From positions 67,033,629-67,097,628 of the forward strand of contig NC_134401.1 in assembly GCF_050003625.1 (NCBI RefSeq): a stretch of 64,000 nucleotides of DNA, written 5' to 3'. This document shows positions 21,501-30,709 of the stretch, one piece after another. A program made the translations under genes and the position numbers. The notes below the pieces were generated by a model that was not told the DNA's origin, searched no databases, and saw only the letters and a list, made by a program, of their open reading frames with translations. The first letter of the stretch is position 1, and each line of letters opens with the position of its first letter. Origin of the DNA: Haematobia irritans. Taxonomy: Eukaryota > Arthropoda > Insecta > Diptera > Muscidae.

Positions 21501-21571
21501 TGGTGAAAACGGTAAATGGTTTGTCCACACGGCCTGTGGTGAAGTTAGCCAAGTTGGATGTAGAAAAGTAA
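15596..21571 (+). CDS. Gag-Pol polyprotein of BEL/Pao element C (1991 aa)
   Basis: A single frame encodes all replication functions. Residues 1-390 are a long Asn/Ser/Thr/His-rich, low-complexity Gag N-terminus. The DUF1759-type Gag core starts near residue 397 ('LPIFSGKPEDWPIF'). Cys/His knuckles lie at about 605-665 ('CFKCQNNHFLYEC', 'CLRCFKRHHIKRC'). The protease (DUF1758-type) is near 724 with D-E-G ('LIDEGASCSLI') instead of D-[ST]-G. RT motifs are 'CGDIREMFHQIRL' (about 1058) and 'FVDD' (about 1138). RNase H spans about 1317-1450 ('IFVDAS', 'PKMELMA', 'YWSDSKD'). The integrase zinc region is near 1628, and its core has D ('GIDYFGP'), D ('FSDNATNF') and E ('GGAWERM'). The C-terminal DNA-binding-like domain is at about 1900-1985. 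There is no third ORF. The ATG at 15596 is the first after the LTR. Confidence 0.95.
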   Translation: MATPTEDATLGKGFAETVNVDIDNVAAAVSSAEAHASPPGAHVASSIHHTDTDEQNNEILKAANSAASTPKSTSKVSASFKIPSTTRSGLIRKDPLPKRPRKTSTKLKSKSNSKLEQHVTWQTVFSAPSTTTTNSSTNTQLMTSQLSGLTIGTSHISNQQTLMPSLHNGFSLITPGSAMSQNRSIPNIFNTNNTTGNANGTHQTAQPHNGGFGNSMISSSDKRILSTANIQMSQQNSTAHTDAYIFGAPNTANNREVTATGRILNNNPYTFDDINTTSSRHANIGDVTTNNNFHNPILFNRNLRLTQNTLPTFQHQPCTFPPVHNSSQNNSFNFPDSQYHSNSTNFNPYHNSSSLPQQSISFVPNNSHIPFTSSFPNLGNNTADITLSTSHIAARNAISKDLPIFSGKPEDWPIFITNYMQSTERCGFCDQENLIRLQKCLRGPALDAVKGKLMMPSTVKFAIDTLRMLYGRPEVIQQALQKNLRNEPPVRKERLDTLINFALAVQNYRTTMQAIGLSDFLNDPMLLHELVEKLPSDLKLDWGKHRISELKADIVTFDNWLFSLASCASQVTSFMPYVGETKNSKKERILVHDVIDGNKSINQLSCFKCQNNHFLYECPDFTSLSVNNRWNFIRSNNLCLRCFKRHHIKRCRSKRQCGVDNCKMPHNSLLHKSNENKTNNVQKEDTNDDNTHQVLFHSKEKVLFKYIPVTLFGNDCSLNTYALIDEGASCSLIESEVAEQLGLDGPADELCLQWTGEITQKVENSKILSMYISDRKQSSKILMNNVRTVTKLELPVQTLSKAQIDKCEHLKNLPIIPYTSERAKIIIGLDNAKLCVPLEVRENGDELIATRCRIGWGVYGRQQIGDTLCHRILHICTCNNYNKLDEMLKNFFSLDAVGISQTNNQLRSKEDERAKAIMENTTRYLEHEKRWETGLLWKEDEVNLPSSFSMAKRRLICIESKMQRDPELKTFLIEKIQQYVKNGYVRKLKPSEIRNDSKSWFIPLFTVRNKNKNKTRIVWDAAASTENVSLNSVLLKGPDLLKSLVGILIRFRERNIAICGDIREMFHQIRLKKDEQCFQQFLWRDGDPSKNIDVYVMTVLTFGASCSPSLANYVKNRNAERFVDKHPQAVQAILQNTFVDDWLQSVDSEGEMLELAKAVRDIHQCGGFEMRNWLSNSKIVLENLENNDTTNNKIFDRLENSFEKVLGMWWEPTNDELSFFEKFNKEIFNESVPPTKRGILRIVMTIFDPLGLLGHFVIYAKILLQDIWRSRVGWDEPIQRAESDKWWKWVKVLPKMSSIRIPRCYPLANKAEKLELHIFVDASIDAYSAAAYFRAEFAGDTKCSLVASKTRVAPLKPISVPKMELMAAILGLRLCKFICNEASLNITRKIYWSDSKDVLYWIRSDARKFQQFVAVRIGEILEDSNVEDWRWVPSLQNVADDATKWSSIPDIDVTSRWFVGPEFLRNTEDKWPQSEFGKNNPSEILYHISNKQPKPKFLCISPDPTRFSTFERLRRCQMAVLEFIRKLLCAEKISTTFKPFLENNDLNASEFLIFRTCQEQVYYEEILQIKNERGLCKSSTLYKLSPFLDKFGMLRINGRIDAATIVPTSIKNPIILPQKHVTTYLVIDYYHRKFHHQHNEIVVNEIRQVFWISGLRSAVRKIAKLCQHCKIRKAMPQAPVMGSLPAERLAAFTRPFYNTGIDYFGPIDIVVGRRKEKRWGVVFTCMTVRAVHIEIAASLSTDSFLLVFKQFVCRRGTPRKVFSDNATNFRGASRVLLEEVERISSSEVERKFPNIEWVFIPPSSPHMGGAWERMVRSIKSILMEILPNRGLREEHLRAGLADVEFTLNSRPLTYVPLDSPLGEALTPNHFLIGSSNGIRELSTSLKTGSALTKHFRMTNMISNEFWKRWVRECLPCLTRRTKWYDDSTQHINIGDVVIIVDSEAKRNEWLKGIVIDVHRGKDGVVRSAVVKTVNGLSTRPVVKLAKLDVEK

Positions 21572-21589
21572 ACTTCTATCTTCTATAAA

Positions 21590-22025
21590 AGTTTACGGAG
21601 GGGGCTATGTTACGGCGCTCAACATAAAGTGTAACGCTCCATAAACTTTAGATGTTGCTTGTAATACAACCTTGCAATGTAATGTGAATTTATGTAAATA
21701 TACAACACTAATCGCAATGACAAATATCTATGCGATGACATATTGTCTATTTCCTTTTCAAATTGTTCTTTAAACAAGTCGGTCGTGTTTCATATTAAAG
21801 TAAATAATTTGTAATCGTAATTTATATGAAACACAGATTAAAATACTGTTCACCTGTTGGTTTTAACTGGATTAAAGAAAACACAAGTGTATGTATTTAA
21901 ATTTATTGTTAAAATATAATAATCTAATGAATTAAATAAAATTAGATTTTAGCTGCAATCTACAGCTACGAAAGCTGTCAGCTGAAAATACTGTTTTTTA
22001 TTTATCGGGACCAAGCGACTGAACA
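21590..22025 (+). repeat. Polypurine tract and 3' LTR of element C
   Basis: 'acggagggggcta' (about 21595-21607) is the polypurine tract that primes plus-strand DNA synthesis. The LTR occupies 21608-22025 and ends directly before GATTG. The gag-pol stop is only 36 bp upstream of the LTR, so the element carries no extra gene. Confidence 0.92.
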
Positions 22026-22124
22026 GATTGAGTGGAACTTTTTTCGCACCAACAAACAGAGTACCGGCCTTTACAAGGTAAAATGATGAATTAAAAAATT
22101 ATATTTCATTATATGGTGTTAATT

Positions 22125-22573
22125 TTTAACAATTTTCATTATTGCTTCCATTTTTTCAGCAAGATATGTGAAAAAGTTACCTACGATGAATAAAAAAAGG
22201 ATGAGTCAAAATTTCCAAACAACGAGTTGAAGTGAAGTACCCTCTGTTCCACGTGGTCATAATTTTTACTCACAAAAACATTGTATTAAAAACCTTCATC
22301 ATAAGTTTTTATAATAAAGTACTTTTGCTTAAAGAAAGTTTAATTTTAATGTATGAAAGTTTTCATAATACGGTTTGTTGTTCATTTAATTTATCTGTAC
22401 TGTGGAATAATTGATTTAAAAATTGTTTAGCCGTCGACATTTTAAAAGAGACTGTTAACCAATTTTTATTATCGGGTTTCCCAAAAAATAAGCAGGTAAA
22501 CCAAAATAATACTGACTTTTTAACTTGGTATGGGTATATAAATCTTGTGGTGTTGTAAAAATGAACTAAAATA
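22125..22573. repeat. Dispersed repeat, also inside the foldback at 37.0-37.7 kb
   Basis: The run from 'ggtgttaatttttaacaatttt' to 'tgaactaaaatactgt' matches 37009-37690 segment by segment. Shared stretches include 'ccattttcttcagcaagat', 'agtacttttgcttaaagaa', 'ttattatcgggtttcccaa' and 'gggtatataaatctt'. It lacks the long inverted arms seen at 36.7-38.4 kb. The small frame at 22232-22414 is not conserved and is not called. Confidence 0.65.
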
Positions 22574-22574
22574 C

Positions 22575-23164
22575 TGTTACGAATTTGATATTTCTAGATT
22601 TAAGTTTCCGTTAATTTCAAATTTCAAATTGTAACGGTCAAATTACGTCATCACATTCAAAATCATTTCTTTATTTTCTAGTACTTTACTAAACATCTTT
22701 TGTGTTCTTAGTTTCACAATAATTGTAGTAACCCCTTTTGTTTTGTTATTGTTGTAGTAATATGAGCACAACACTCTGTCAGCTAAATTACGAGATAGGC
22801 AGAAACGACAATGTGGTTGTTCTAGATAATTGTAGGAACAGAAACGACAAAATGATTAGATAATTGTAGGCAAGACTATGAACATAATTAGCAATTTATG
22901 TGCGACATCTGCCGGACACAAGTAGAACATTCCAGATGGCTGTAGGCAATGAAGATAACCAGTTGAATATGTGCTGTTAGATAAATTGTATCTAGATAGT
23001 TCTAGATGGTTGTAGGCCAGACTATCCAGAATTTTCGAAATCGCCAAATCACGGTATATAAGCCCCTGGCGGAGGGAGCTGTGAAGTCAATCGAAAGCTA
23101 AAGTTTATACAGTACACATCGTAGAGCAAATAAGTGAAACCGATCAGTTAAACAAATAAATTGT
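22575..23164 (+). promoter_or_regulatory. TATA promoter with heat-shock-like motifs; probable LTR fragment
   Basis: GTATATAAG at about 23053 is followed roughly 30 bp later by TCAATCGAAAGC, a plausible initiator, and then by an A-rich leader. Upstream are modules of the form TTCnnGAt or GAAnnTTCnnGA: 'TTCTAGAT' near 22820 and 22999, 'GAACATTCCAGAT' at 22925-22937, and 'GAATTTTCGAAA' near 23029. These resemble heat-shock elements. Four copies of 'AGATnnTTGTAGG'-like sequence are interleaved. The block starts TGTTACGAATTTG, a typical LTR beginning, so a gypsy-like LTR cut by element D is the leading reading. A captured host heat-shock promoter is the alternative. No coding sequence follows it. 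Confidence 0.45.
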
Positions 23165-23312
23165 AGGTTAGGTTAAGTTAAACTGGCAGCCCGATTAAAT
23201 TTCAGGCTCACTTAGACTATTCAGTCCATTGTGATACCACATTTAACTAAAAATACCTATTAAATATGGTCACTTCTAGTTTTAACCACTGAACCTTCTC
23301 TATTATTTACAT

Positions 23313-24254
23313 TTATGGAACCAACCAGATTGCTCCAAACATTAACAAACTGCTTAAGTTAACCTTTTCCAGGTCCGCCAGTAATCTAAAGCTATATGCT
23401 CCTAAAATTCGCTTACGCCTTACACAAAAAGCAGGACACTCACACAAGAGGTGTTTAATTGATTCCTTTTCCTCCACATCATGACAGCTTATGCAATAGT
23501 CATTATACTTCGCACCTATAGTTTTTGCAAATTCGCCTATCAGGCAGCGACCCGTTATAGCAGATATCAGGAGTGCTATCTGACGCCTTGAGAACACTAG
23601 CATATCTAGTGTGCGGTTTAAGTTTAAATGGGGCCATATTTGCTTGGTGTCATTACAACCCTTGCAATTCTCCCATCGAATATTGGCCATCATAACAGCC
23701 TTCTCACGCAGTAAGAGCTTGCAGGTGGCCAGAGGCATACCAACAGATTCTAGTTCCCCTGGAATATGTAAGGTAGTTCCTAGCCTTGCTAGCTCATCTG
23801 CTTCGTAGTTCCCCGGTATGTTCCTATGGCCAGGCACCCATATTAGGTGAATATTGTACTGATCAGCCATCTCATTGAGAGATTTGCGGCAGTCTATGGC
23901 CGTTTTCGAGTTAAAGAACACAAAGTCCAAGGATTTTATTGCAGGTTGACTGTCTGAGTATATATTAATGCCAATATTTGTTGGAACATTACTTCTCAGC
24001 CAATTCACCACCTCTCTTATTGCCAATATTTCAGCCTGAAAATCACTACAGTGATTAGGTAATCTTTTCGCTATTCGAATTTCCAGATCTTTAGAATATA
24101 CTCCGAACCCCACTTGTCCATTCAATTTGGAGCCATCAGTATAGAAATCTATATATCTTTTATTCCCCGGGGTCTGTGTACACCACGCCTCACTGTTGGG
24201 AATTAGAGTTTCAAACTTTTTGTCGAAAAGTGGTTTTGCCAGGGTGTAACCCAC
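23313..24254 (-). pseudogene. RNase H and C-terminus of element D ORF2
   Basis: Same protein as the fragment at 3604-4521: 'FYTDGS', 'QAEILAI', 'IYSDSQ', and 'VPGHRNIPGNYEADELA' supply the RNase H active site. The tail has the 'CISCHD..HLLCECP' motif. The upstream part ('GYTLAKPLFDKKFETL') links to the RT C-terminus, but a 1-nt shift near 24255 separates it from the preceding frame. A second small deletion near 23330 changes the last residues, so the frame ends '..LMFGAIWLVP' instead of the usual C-terminus. Confidence 0.87.
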
Positions 24255-24258
24255 TACG

Positions 24259-24564
24259 TTACTTTGAGGACCGAATTATGACCGTACTTTTTTCTGGCCA
24301 CAGCGATAGCTCGCGCAACCGCACAGCCGTTGTTGCAGCTGACTGTTTGGCCAAAATGTCTAAAGGCAATAGATGTAGCATGACATTAAGGGAGTCTGTT
24401 CCTGTCTTACTAAATGAGCCTGAGATACATAAGCTCGCCATACGCTGAACTTTATCTAAACAAGCCGGTTTCTGAAGTGCCGGCCACCAGACTACAACAA
24501 CATATAACATTATAGGTCTCAGTAGACCTGCAGGTCTCAGTAGACCTGCCCCTCGAGTATGCAT
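24259..24564 (-). pseudogene. RT C-terminal part of element D ORF2 after a large deletion
   Basis: 'YVVVVWWPALQKPACLDKVQRMASLCISGSF' is the region after the RT palm in LOA/Jockey-type ORF2 proteins. It is fused directly to the finger region ('DAYSR'). The palm with the FLD and YADD motifs is missing. At the junction 'aggtctcagtagacctgc' occurs twice in tandem (about 24515-24550), whereas element E has it once. Confidence 0.8.
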
Positions 24565-24753
24565 CCTGTCGTTTCGAGAGCAAACTTGAATCCACGCTAG
24601 TTCTAAGATACATGTCTATCATCCTCTCCAGGGTCTTAAGTAGGAATGAGGATAAGCTGATTGGTCGGAAATCCTTCGCACCCGAGTGGGAGGCTTTTCC
24701 TGCTTTAGGTATGAAGACGACGTTTGTTTCCCTCCACTTTTCTGGAATATATG

Positions 24754-25272
24754 CTATATATATGATATATATCGTTTATATATCACCGTCAACCAGGGGA
24801 TAATTCTTTCAGCCACTGCTTGTAATTCCGCCGGAGTAATTCCATCAGGTCCGGGGGATTTGAATGGTCCAAAGCTATTTAAAGCCCATTTTATTCTAGA
24901 TTCCGACACAATTTCCTCGATAGGAAATGACCGCTGAGCCTCTGCTACACCGCCAGAACGTGGTTCAACCGTCTGATTTCCAGGGAAGTTTGTGTCCAAA
25001 AGTGCATCCAACGTCTCCTCACTGGACGTTGTCCCATTTCCCTCCGATGTTTTAATGAAACCTGGAGCGGAGTTAGTGGACGCTAGTACCTTCCGTAGTC
25101 TGGAAGCCTTTGACGTATTCTTAATACTGCTACAGTAATCATCCCAAGAGTTTTGTTGAGACCTTCTCAGTTCTCGTTTATATGCTCTCAGATTCATCTT
25201 GTAAGTGTCCCAATCCTCCGGAGATCTTGTGGACTTTGCAGTGTTAAAGAGGTTCCTGCAGGATTTCCTCAT
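24754..25272 (-). pseudogene. RT N-terminal region of element D ORF2
   Basis: The frame carries the linker between endonuclease and RT ('SWDDYCSSIKNTSKASRLRKVLA') and the first RT block 'FGPFKSPGPDGITPAEL', then 'IIPWLTVIYKRYI'. It is nearly the same as 31133-31660 in element E. Near 24755-24780 an AT repeat ('tatatatgatatatatcg') replaces sequence kept in E and ends the frame. Confidence 0.85.
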
Positions 25273-25433
25273 ATTACTTAATTCCGTAGACCACCATGGT
25301 GGTCGATTTTTCTCCCTTGGCTTCCCTCTAGGGCATGCAGCTTTCAGTGAGATGTTGAAGGCCTTAATAATCCGCTCATATTTGTATCTGGTATTTCCGG
25401 TATCATCGTATTGAACGATTCCCTATACCTATT

Positions 25434-26147
25434 TCAATCAGCTTTCCTAACATTTGGCGGAAATATGGTCTTGGTGGAATGAACATCAAATTTGAAACCG
25501 ATGTAGCGATGATCTGAAATGCTATGTTCACTTAAAACCTGCCAATCAGATATCATTTCATTCAGTTCTTGCGAGGCCAAGGTGACTTCCAAAACCTCTT
25601 GCCTGTTTTTAGGGACAAAAGTTGGGGCATCTCGCTTAATGCAAACTACGCAAATAAACTCTAGGAGTGACTCTCCTCTTGTATTAATGTCACCACTTTC
25701 CCATATACTATGATGTGCATTTGCATCGCATCCCATAATGAGTTTTGTCTTTGTTTTCAATGACTCCTCAACTAAGGTGTTAACGGCACATGGAGGCATC
25801 TCCCCATCATGTCCCATGTAGACCGAAGATGCCCAATATTTGCTTTTGGATATCTGTAGACTGGCTACGACAGTGTCTGCATTACACAATGAAGGAAGCA
25901 GAAACAAGTTTAGTTCGTTTTTAGCAATTATACATGCTCGATTTATATCGTTACCGGTATTATGCAAAAGTTTGAAACCCGGAGTGTTTAATTCACAGAT
26001 CTTGTTGTTATATATGTATGGTTCTTGAATAAGAACTATATCTATGTCTCCTTTCATCAGGAGAACTTTTAAGGCAGCACAAGCAGCCTTACAATGGTGA
26101 AGATTTATCTGGAGGAAGCGTAGAACCATCCAAATTTTCAACCACAC
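25434..26147 (-). pseudogene. AP-type endonuclease of element D ORF2
   Basis: This domain nicks target DNA to prime reverse transcription. It reads 'LRFLQINLHHCKAACAAL' at the start, 'IVLIQEPYIY' (catalytic E), 'IMGCDANAHHSIW' (the D-x-N active-site block) and 'SDHRYIGFKF' (SDH block). All blocks of the exonuclease-endonuclease-phosphatase fold are present in order. A small lesion near 'EFICVVCIKRDAP' has lost a few residues that are kept in element E. A stretch of 160 bp to the RT frame is out of register. Confidence 0.87.
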
Positions 26148-27085
26148 ATCAGCCGCTTCAATTGACTCATCAAGGGCTTCCTCTCCACAGATCTCGGTGA
26201 CTCTCGCAACAATCCGCGGTTCATCTTTGGTGAGGTTTGAGCCTGTAACATAGGAGCTTCCCGCATACGATTTTCGCCAATGTCTGCAGTTTTTATGTCT
26301 CCTTCGGCTTCGCTAGGAGATTTTTTCACTGCTGACTCTACCGGAGGCTTGTCCGTTTCGGAATCCTTTGGCTGATCGCTTTCGTATACCTTCATATGGA
26401 TATCATGAAAGCCATACTTAGACGTCCTTGGGTCTGGGCTAGATGTGGCAGCGACTCTATGTTTAATATAAACACCGCATGCCGTCTTGGTCCATCCACT
26501 TCATCCAAAAGACCAACCTTCCAATCTGAGGTTGGAAGATCTGTGTTACATTCTTTTAGTTTCTCTAGTATTGACTAAGGATCAGGAGGGTTTGCCGGTA
26601 TCCTTGCATGTGCTCTAGGTTTAGCCGGTATGTCTTTTTATCGACTAACTCCAAAGCGGCTCCTTCCCAAACTTCACCAATTAGCATCAATGCAGATTTA
26701 AAGCAATCCAAAGACCTCTGGTCCGCAAAAGCTATTAACTTATATCGTCCTCAGGGAAACTTTTTTCGCACCTCTGAGTAGACACCAGACATCGCGTTCT
26801 CAATTTCCCCCCATTTTTGCCTTGGAATCATACCGTCCAATGCTCCTTTATTAATAATAGCCATCACTAGACTGTCTTTTGCAACTGAGACAAACGATCT
26901 TTGATTCCGTTTAGAGGATGGCTGCTCATCCGGTGAATGTTCCCTTTTCCAGCTTCAAGAATTCCTTGAGCCCATTTTAAGGAATCGCTTTGCTTGGCCG
27001 ACAACGTGCTTGGGTCGACTGATCCCCAGGTGGACAAATTGGGCCTGACTCTTTGGTCGCTGGATGACTTTGAATTTCGCTGCAT
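26138..27085 (-). pseudogene. ORF1 (Gag-like) of element D, frameshifted
   Basis: The start 'MQRNSKSSSDQRVRP' (complement of 27083-27085) matches element E ORF1. It is followed by 'DSLKWAQGILEAGKGNIHR', kept here but deleted in E, and after several shifts by 'MKVYESDQPKDSETDKPPVESAVKKSPSEAEGD'. The central part corresponds to the DUF4780-type domain that E preserves better. ORF1 proteins of this type bind element RNA. No zinc knuckles are seen. Confidence 0.78.
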
Positions 27086-27207
27086 GGTGGTTTATTATTT
27101 CCACCACACGTGAAATTCGTAATAAGTACTTATTACGATGAAATACTCCGCTATTAGAAAACACGTCCGCTTATTACGAAAATCATAAATCCAATTACCC
27201 AAATTGT

Positions 27208-30200
27208 AAGCTTGTCATAAAACTATTTTCAAATGAAGTAATATTTGCGTTGAGTATAAATGTAATTGGAATTTGTCAAAATATTCAAATGACATAGTAC
27301 TCAATCCAAATACATTAGTATTTGAAGTATATAAAGTGTTTTCGTATACAATTACTATCGTAATTGTGTTTAATACGATGTTAAACAATACAATCTTTGT
27401 ACTATATAATCTATATTAATTTAAGAAAATTATACAAATACACTCTGAAAATAGGTTTTATGCTTTTTATTATAAAAAAGAAATTCTGAAAATATGTATA
27501 ATTGAAAATACAGCGAAGTACATGTTTGGTAGAAAAATACAGAATATTCATTATAAACGACATATTTAAAAGGCTAACTCACGAAGAAAAAACAGTTTTT
27601 GAATTATCTGTACCACCTGCTGGAATTTCCGAAATCTTCCTCATTTATATGCGATTTGTTTAGGCATCCTGCTCTTCTGTAATACAAACATCTATTCATT
27701 TCAAAGTTTCGAAAATATTTCAAAGTTTTATATGATTTTACCTTCTGTTGCTGGGAAGAATTGAAGCACGAAATCCCCGTTTTCGAAGTAAACACATTTT
27801 TCTCTAGGCCACATACTTTTGACAGTCGGCTTATATCCATTAATAGGGCAATTTGATGTGTACACGACCTAATTGTAAAAACAAAATAGAAAGAATGTAA
27901 TTGTATATATATTCCAAAGCTTATTCGCAAGTTTTTGAACGGCCCAATTCAGGATGTGTGTAAGTTTATACAACGAAAGAATTCATTTACATATTTCATT
28001 AAAGTTTACAGCGAATTTTAAAAATTTTACGAACATTGAAATATGTACTAAATATATTTAATTAACTTTCCATAGTAAAAAGTTTGTGCTGTCACGAGAT
28101 TTCTCGTGAGTCTAAAAATTGTTGCGAACCGTTAATCGTCTTTAAAAGTTCTGTTTGCGTGAACGTACATGAGTATTTCGTGAATGTGCTTGAGAGAGAG
28201 AGAAAGACGTCACAGGTTAGACTCACAATGAAAATGTTCATTTTTACGAAGAGAATTCTTTCAGTGTAGTTTCCAAAAAACGCGCTTGACCAAAAAAACT
28301 GGTATTTAGATAAAGGTACTTACCTGCGATAAAAATACAATATAGTGCGCCAAAAATGTTGTAAATGTTAACATTACGAATCGCGGTACCGATAGCACGG
28401 TTTATTTGCGGGTAAATTCGACCATGTTCTTAAGAAGATTCTTAATAATAACAATAAATTTATTTTTTGTATTAATTTATTTTTCGTTACGTAGCAACGT
28501 CATAAACAGTTTTATGAGGCAATTACGCATTATACTTAAATCAATAACTTTTATACTTGGTCCAATTGAATATAGTAATTGATGTGTTGTGAATTCAATT
28601 ACCAGTGAATTTTGATATTTTTGCCAGTTTTTCATTCAACCAATTATTTTCATGTTTGACTTAATAAATTCAATAAATTAATAAATTTCATTCAATTATG
28701 CCAATAATTGATTTTTATTTTGCTTCAGTTTTTTCTGTGTAGATTGTCGTTATTTGAAAAGAACTGTGTTTTATTATCGGGTAATTAAATACGCCTCGAT
28801 ATAAAAACGTAACAATACTATGTTATAGATGAACTAAAATTTAAGAGAATTATAAACTAGACAAGTTGAAAAAAATCTTAGGGGCTAAATCATAGTCAAT
28901 ATTACTACAGTTTAGTTCATTTTGCAATGGATTCACTGTTTTTTCAGTGTAACATTTATACCACTATCACAACACATTTAACATAATTTTTTCATTTATA
29001 ATAGAATGATGTTGATTTACAAGTGGCAAGTTACATGTTGCAGCGTCTATCAGCCAGTGTTTTTATTCTCGATGGAGGCAGCGTGTCTGTAAAATATCTG
29101 AAAAACAATCACTTTATTCCAATTGGAAAGTCAAAAATTGTTAACCAATATACCTTTTACAATTTTAAGCGAAATAACTATGTTTTCAGCACTTTATTAT
29201 CGATTTTATTTAAATAAATTATAAGAAGCTAGTTGCGCATGGTGTTTCACAAAATCAAAAATGGCTCTTGTAACAATAGTGATGGCAAAATACTTTCATG
29301 TACATTTCATACTTTTTCATACGCTTCCCATCACAGTTGGCGATTGTTGTAGTGTCAGTTACGAGTCTGTGGTAGCGATGAGGATGAAATGGAACTTTGA
29401 AATGCTGGTAGAGTTAAATCTAAGAAATTAATATTTCTACAAACAAGTGGCATTGAAATATACATATTCTCGGTGATAAAATGTGCAATATATTTATTTT
29501 CTTTATTTATTTATCTTTTAACTTTTTATTAATTTTAACTTTTATTCACTTTAACTTTTATTCATTTTCTTTAAACAATTTGTTTTTAATCGATATGTAG
29601 ATATATATTTCAATGTTCACTTTTTATATCATTACACGTGTTTTCCATTTATTGTTTCTTACCCTTATCTAATTTCTCCAAATATTTATTTTCTTACATT
29701 TTTTTGATCGCACATACAAGTAAAACAATTTTAATCATTTTTCTTTTTCTTAATTTTAATCTTCAAAAATGTTTACTTGAAAGTTTTATAATGTGACTAA
29801 TGTTTGTTCTTTCAAATGGTGTGTGTGCACGCTTACGCTTCTCGAAATTGAAAGAGATCCTCTGTTGAAAAGCATAAAGCTCGAATACGACCCAACTCCC
29901 ACGCCGGTCACATTAACGTCGTTCACATTAATGCCCCATGTACTAATCGATAGTGCAAATCAATTTTCCATATTATCGGAGACAAATTTCAAGTCTTGGG
30001 TTCGTTATAAATCGCGTTTAAAAAATAAAATCAAGAAAATCCTTTAAAAATGAATGAATATTCTATGTGTGAATGATACATAATATAGGTGGCAATGCCA
30101 TTAATGTTCTACTTCTTTGAAGTTGAAATGTTTCTATTGTAAATGATTCAGTTCACAAACACAGAAGCAGAAAAACAAAACAAATTTTACGAAGGCAAAC

Positions 30201-30251
30201 AATCTAATTTTATCAAAAGCATTCATCACAAGTGATAATCTTATCATCCCG
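27208..30251. other. Gene-free AT-rich stretch with repeat debris
   Basis: No credible protein or RNA gene. Short frames (27604-27930, 28084-28269, 29023-29217, 29793-30047) carry no motifs and are not repeated elsewhere in the window. The stretch 28560-28740 has 'caattac..gtaattg' inverted words typical of the P-family ends. Bases 29490-29770 are pyrimidine-rich with repeated 'ttaacttttattcattt'. Confidence 0.4.
28757..28952. repeat. Relic of the 37-kb foldback family
   Basis: 'atagatgaactaaaatttaagagaattataaactagacaag' type sequence and 'ttcattttgcaatgga' also occur at 37692-37797 in the same order. It ends 'TTCACTGTTTTTTCAGTGTA', which also closes repeats at about 35327 and 38598. It is the right end of a non-autonomous element. 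Confidence 0.65.
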
Positions 30252-30709
30252 TTGTAGTCTTTTAGCATAAAAGGGCTCGGCAAGTTTAATTTTAGTAGCA
30301 ATTCATTTTCTAAATTTCCAAACATTGGTATCTATTAAAATTTGAACCAATCAGAGAAAAAAATAATGGCAAAGCAATTACAAAAAATGTAAATAGAAAA
30401 GGCATATTTGCCTTATACACATTTATTACGATTTTCGGATATTTTTCATATTTTGGGTTCAAACTGAAAAAGACAGGTAAAACAAAAATAGAACTTCGCC
30501 AACGCTACTTCGCAACTTAGGTTAGGTTAGGTTAAAGTTGCAGCCCGATTGAATTTCAGGGTCACTTAGACTATTCATTCCATTGTGATACCACATTTAA
30601 CTAAAAGTACCTATTACATATGGGCACTTCTAGTCTTAACCACTGAACCTTCTCTATTATTTACTTTTGTTAAACCAACCAGATTGCTCCAAAAACATTA
30701 ACAAACTGC

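Larger units (their letters stand above)
15125..22025 (+). mobile_element. BEL/Pao LTR retrotransposon 'C', apparently complete
   Basis: Two 418-bp LTRs (15125-15542, 21608-22025) begin TGTTACGGC and end GACTGAACA. The flanking duplication is GATTG (15120-15124 and 22026-22030), and 5 bp is usual for BEL/Pao. The LTRs differ at only two positions that I can see (A/G near 15307 and C/A near 15344), so insertion is recent. The interior is one unbroken gag-pol. This is the best candidate for an autonomous, recently active element in the window. Confidence 0.95.
14259..22071. mobile_element. MITE, AAGGCCGGTACTCTGTT ends, split by element C
   Basis: The left end AAGGCCGGTACTCTGTTCGG (14259) finds its inverse AACAGAGTACCGGCCTT at 22055-22071, beyond the BEL/Pao element C. 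Without C and its target copy the MITE is about 0.9 kb. Its own material spans 14259-15124 and 22031-22071. Interior frames (e.g. 14559-14937) have no protein character. Paired segments 'ttgacaatacatttcaatg' and 'atattgtcaacac' near 15020-15100 form a further inner hairpin. Confidence 0.78.
23165..27200 (-). mobile_element. LOA-like non-LTR retrotransposon 'D', internally deleted
   Basis: On the minus strand the order is ORF1, AP endonuclease, RT (partial), RNase H, 3' UTR and a tail of TTAACC/CCTAA units. AAATTGT flanks both sides (23158-23164 and 27201-27207), consistent with a target duplication of at least 7 bp and an insertion that reached the 5' end. The RT palm is deleted and several frames are shifted. 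The presence of ORF1 with an APE endonuclease and a terminal RNase H suggests the LOA/I group; the clade assignment is from memory of the families. Confidence 0.85.

Noticed and set aside
22575..23164. Firm call of an intact host heat-shock gene
   Set aside because: No coding sequence for a heat-shock protein follows on either side of element D, and the block starts like an LTR.
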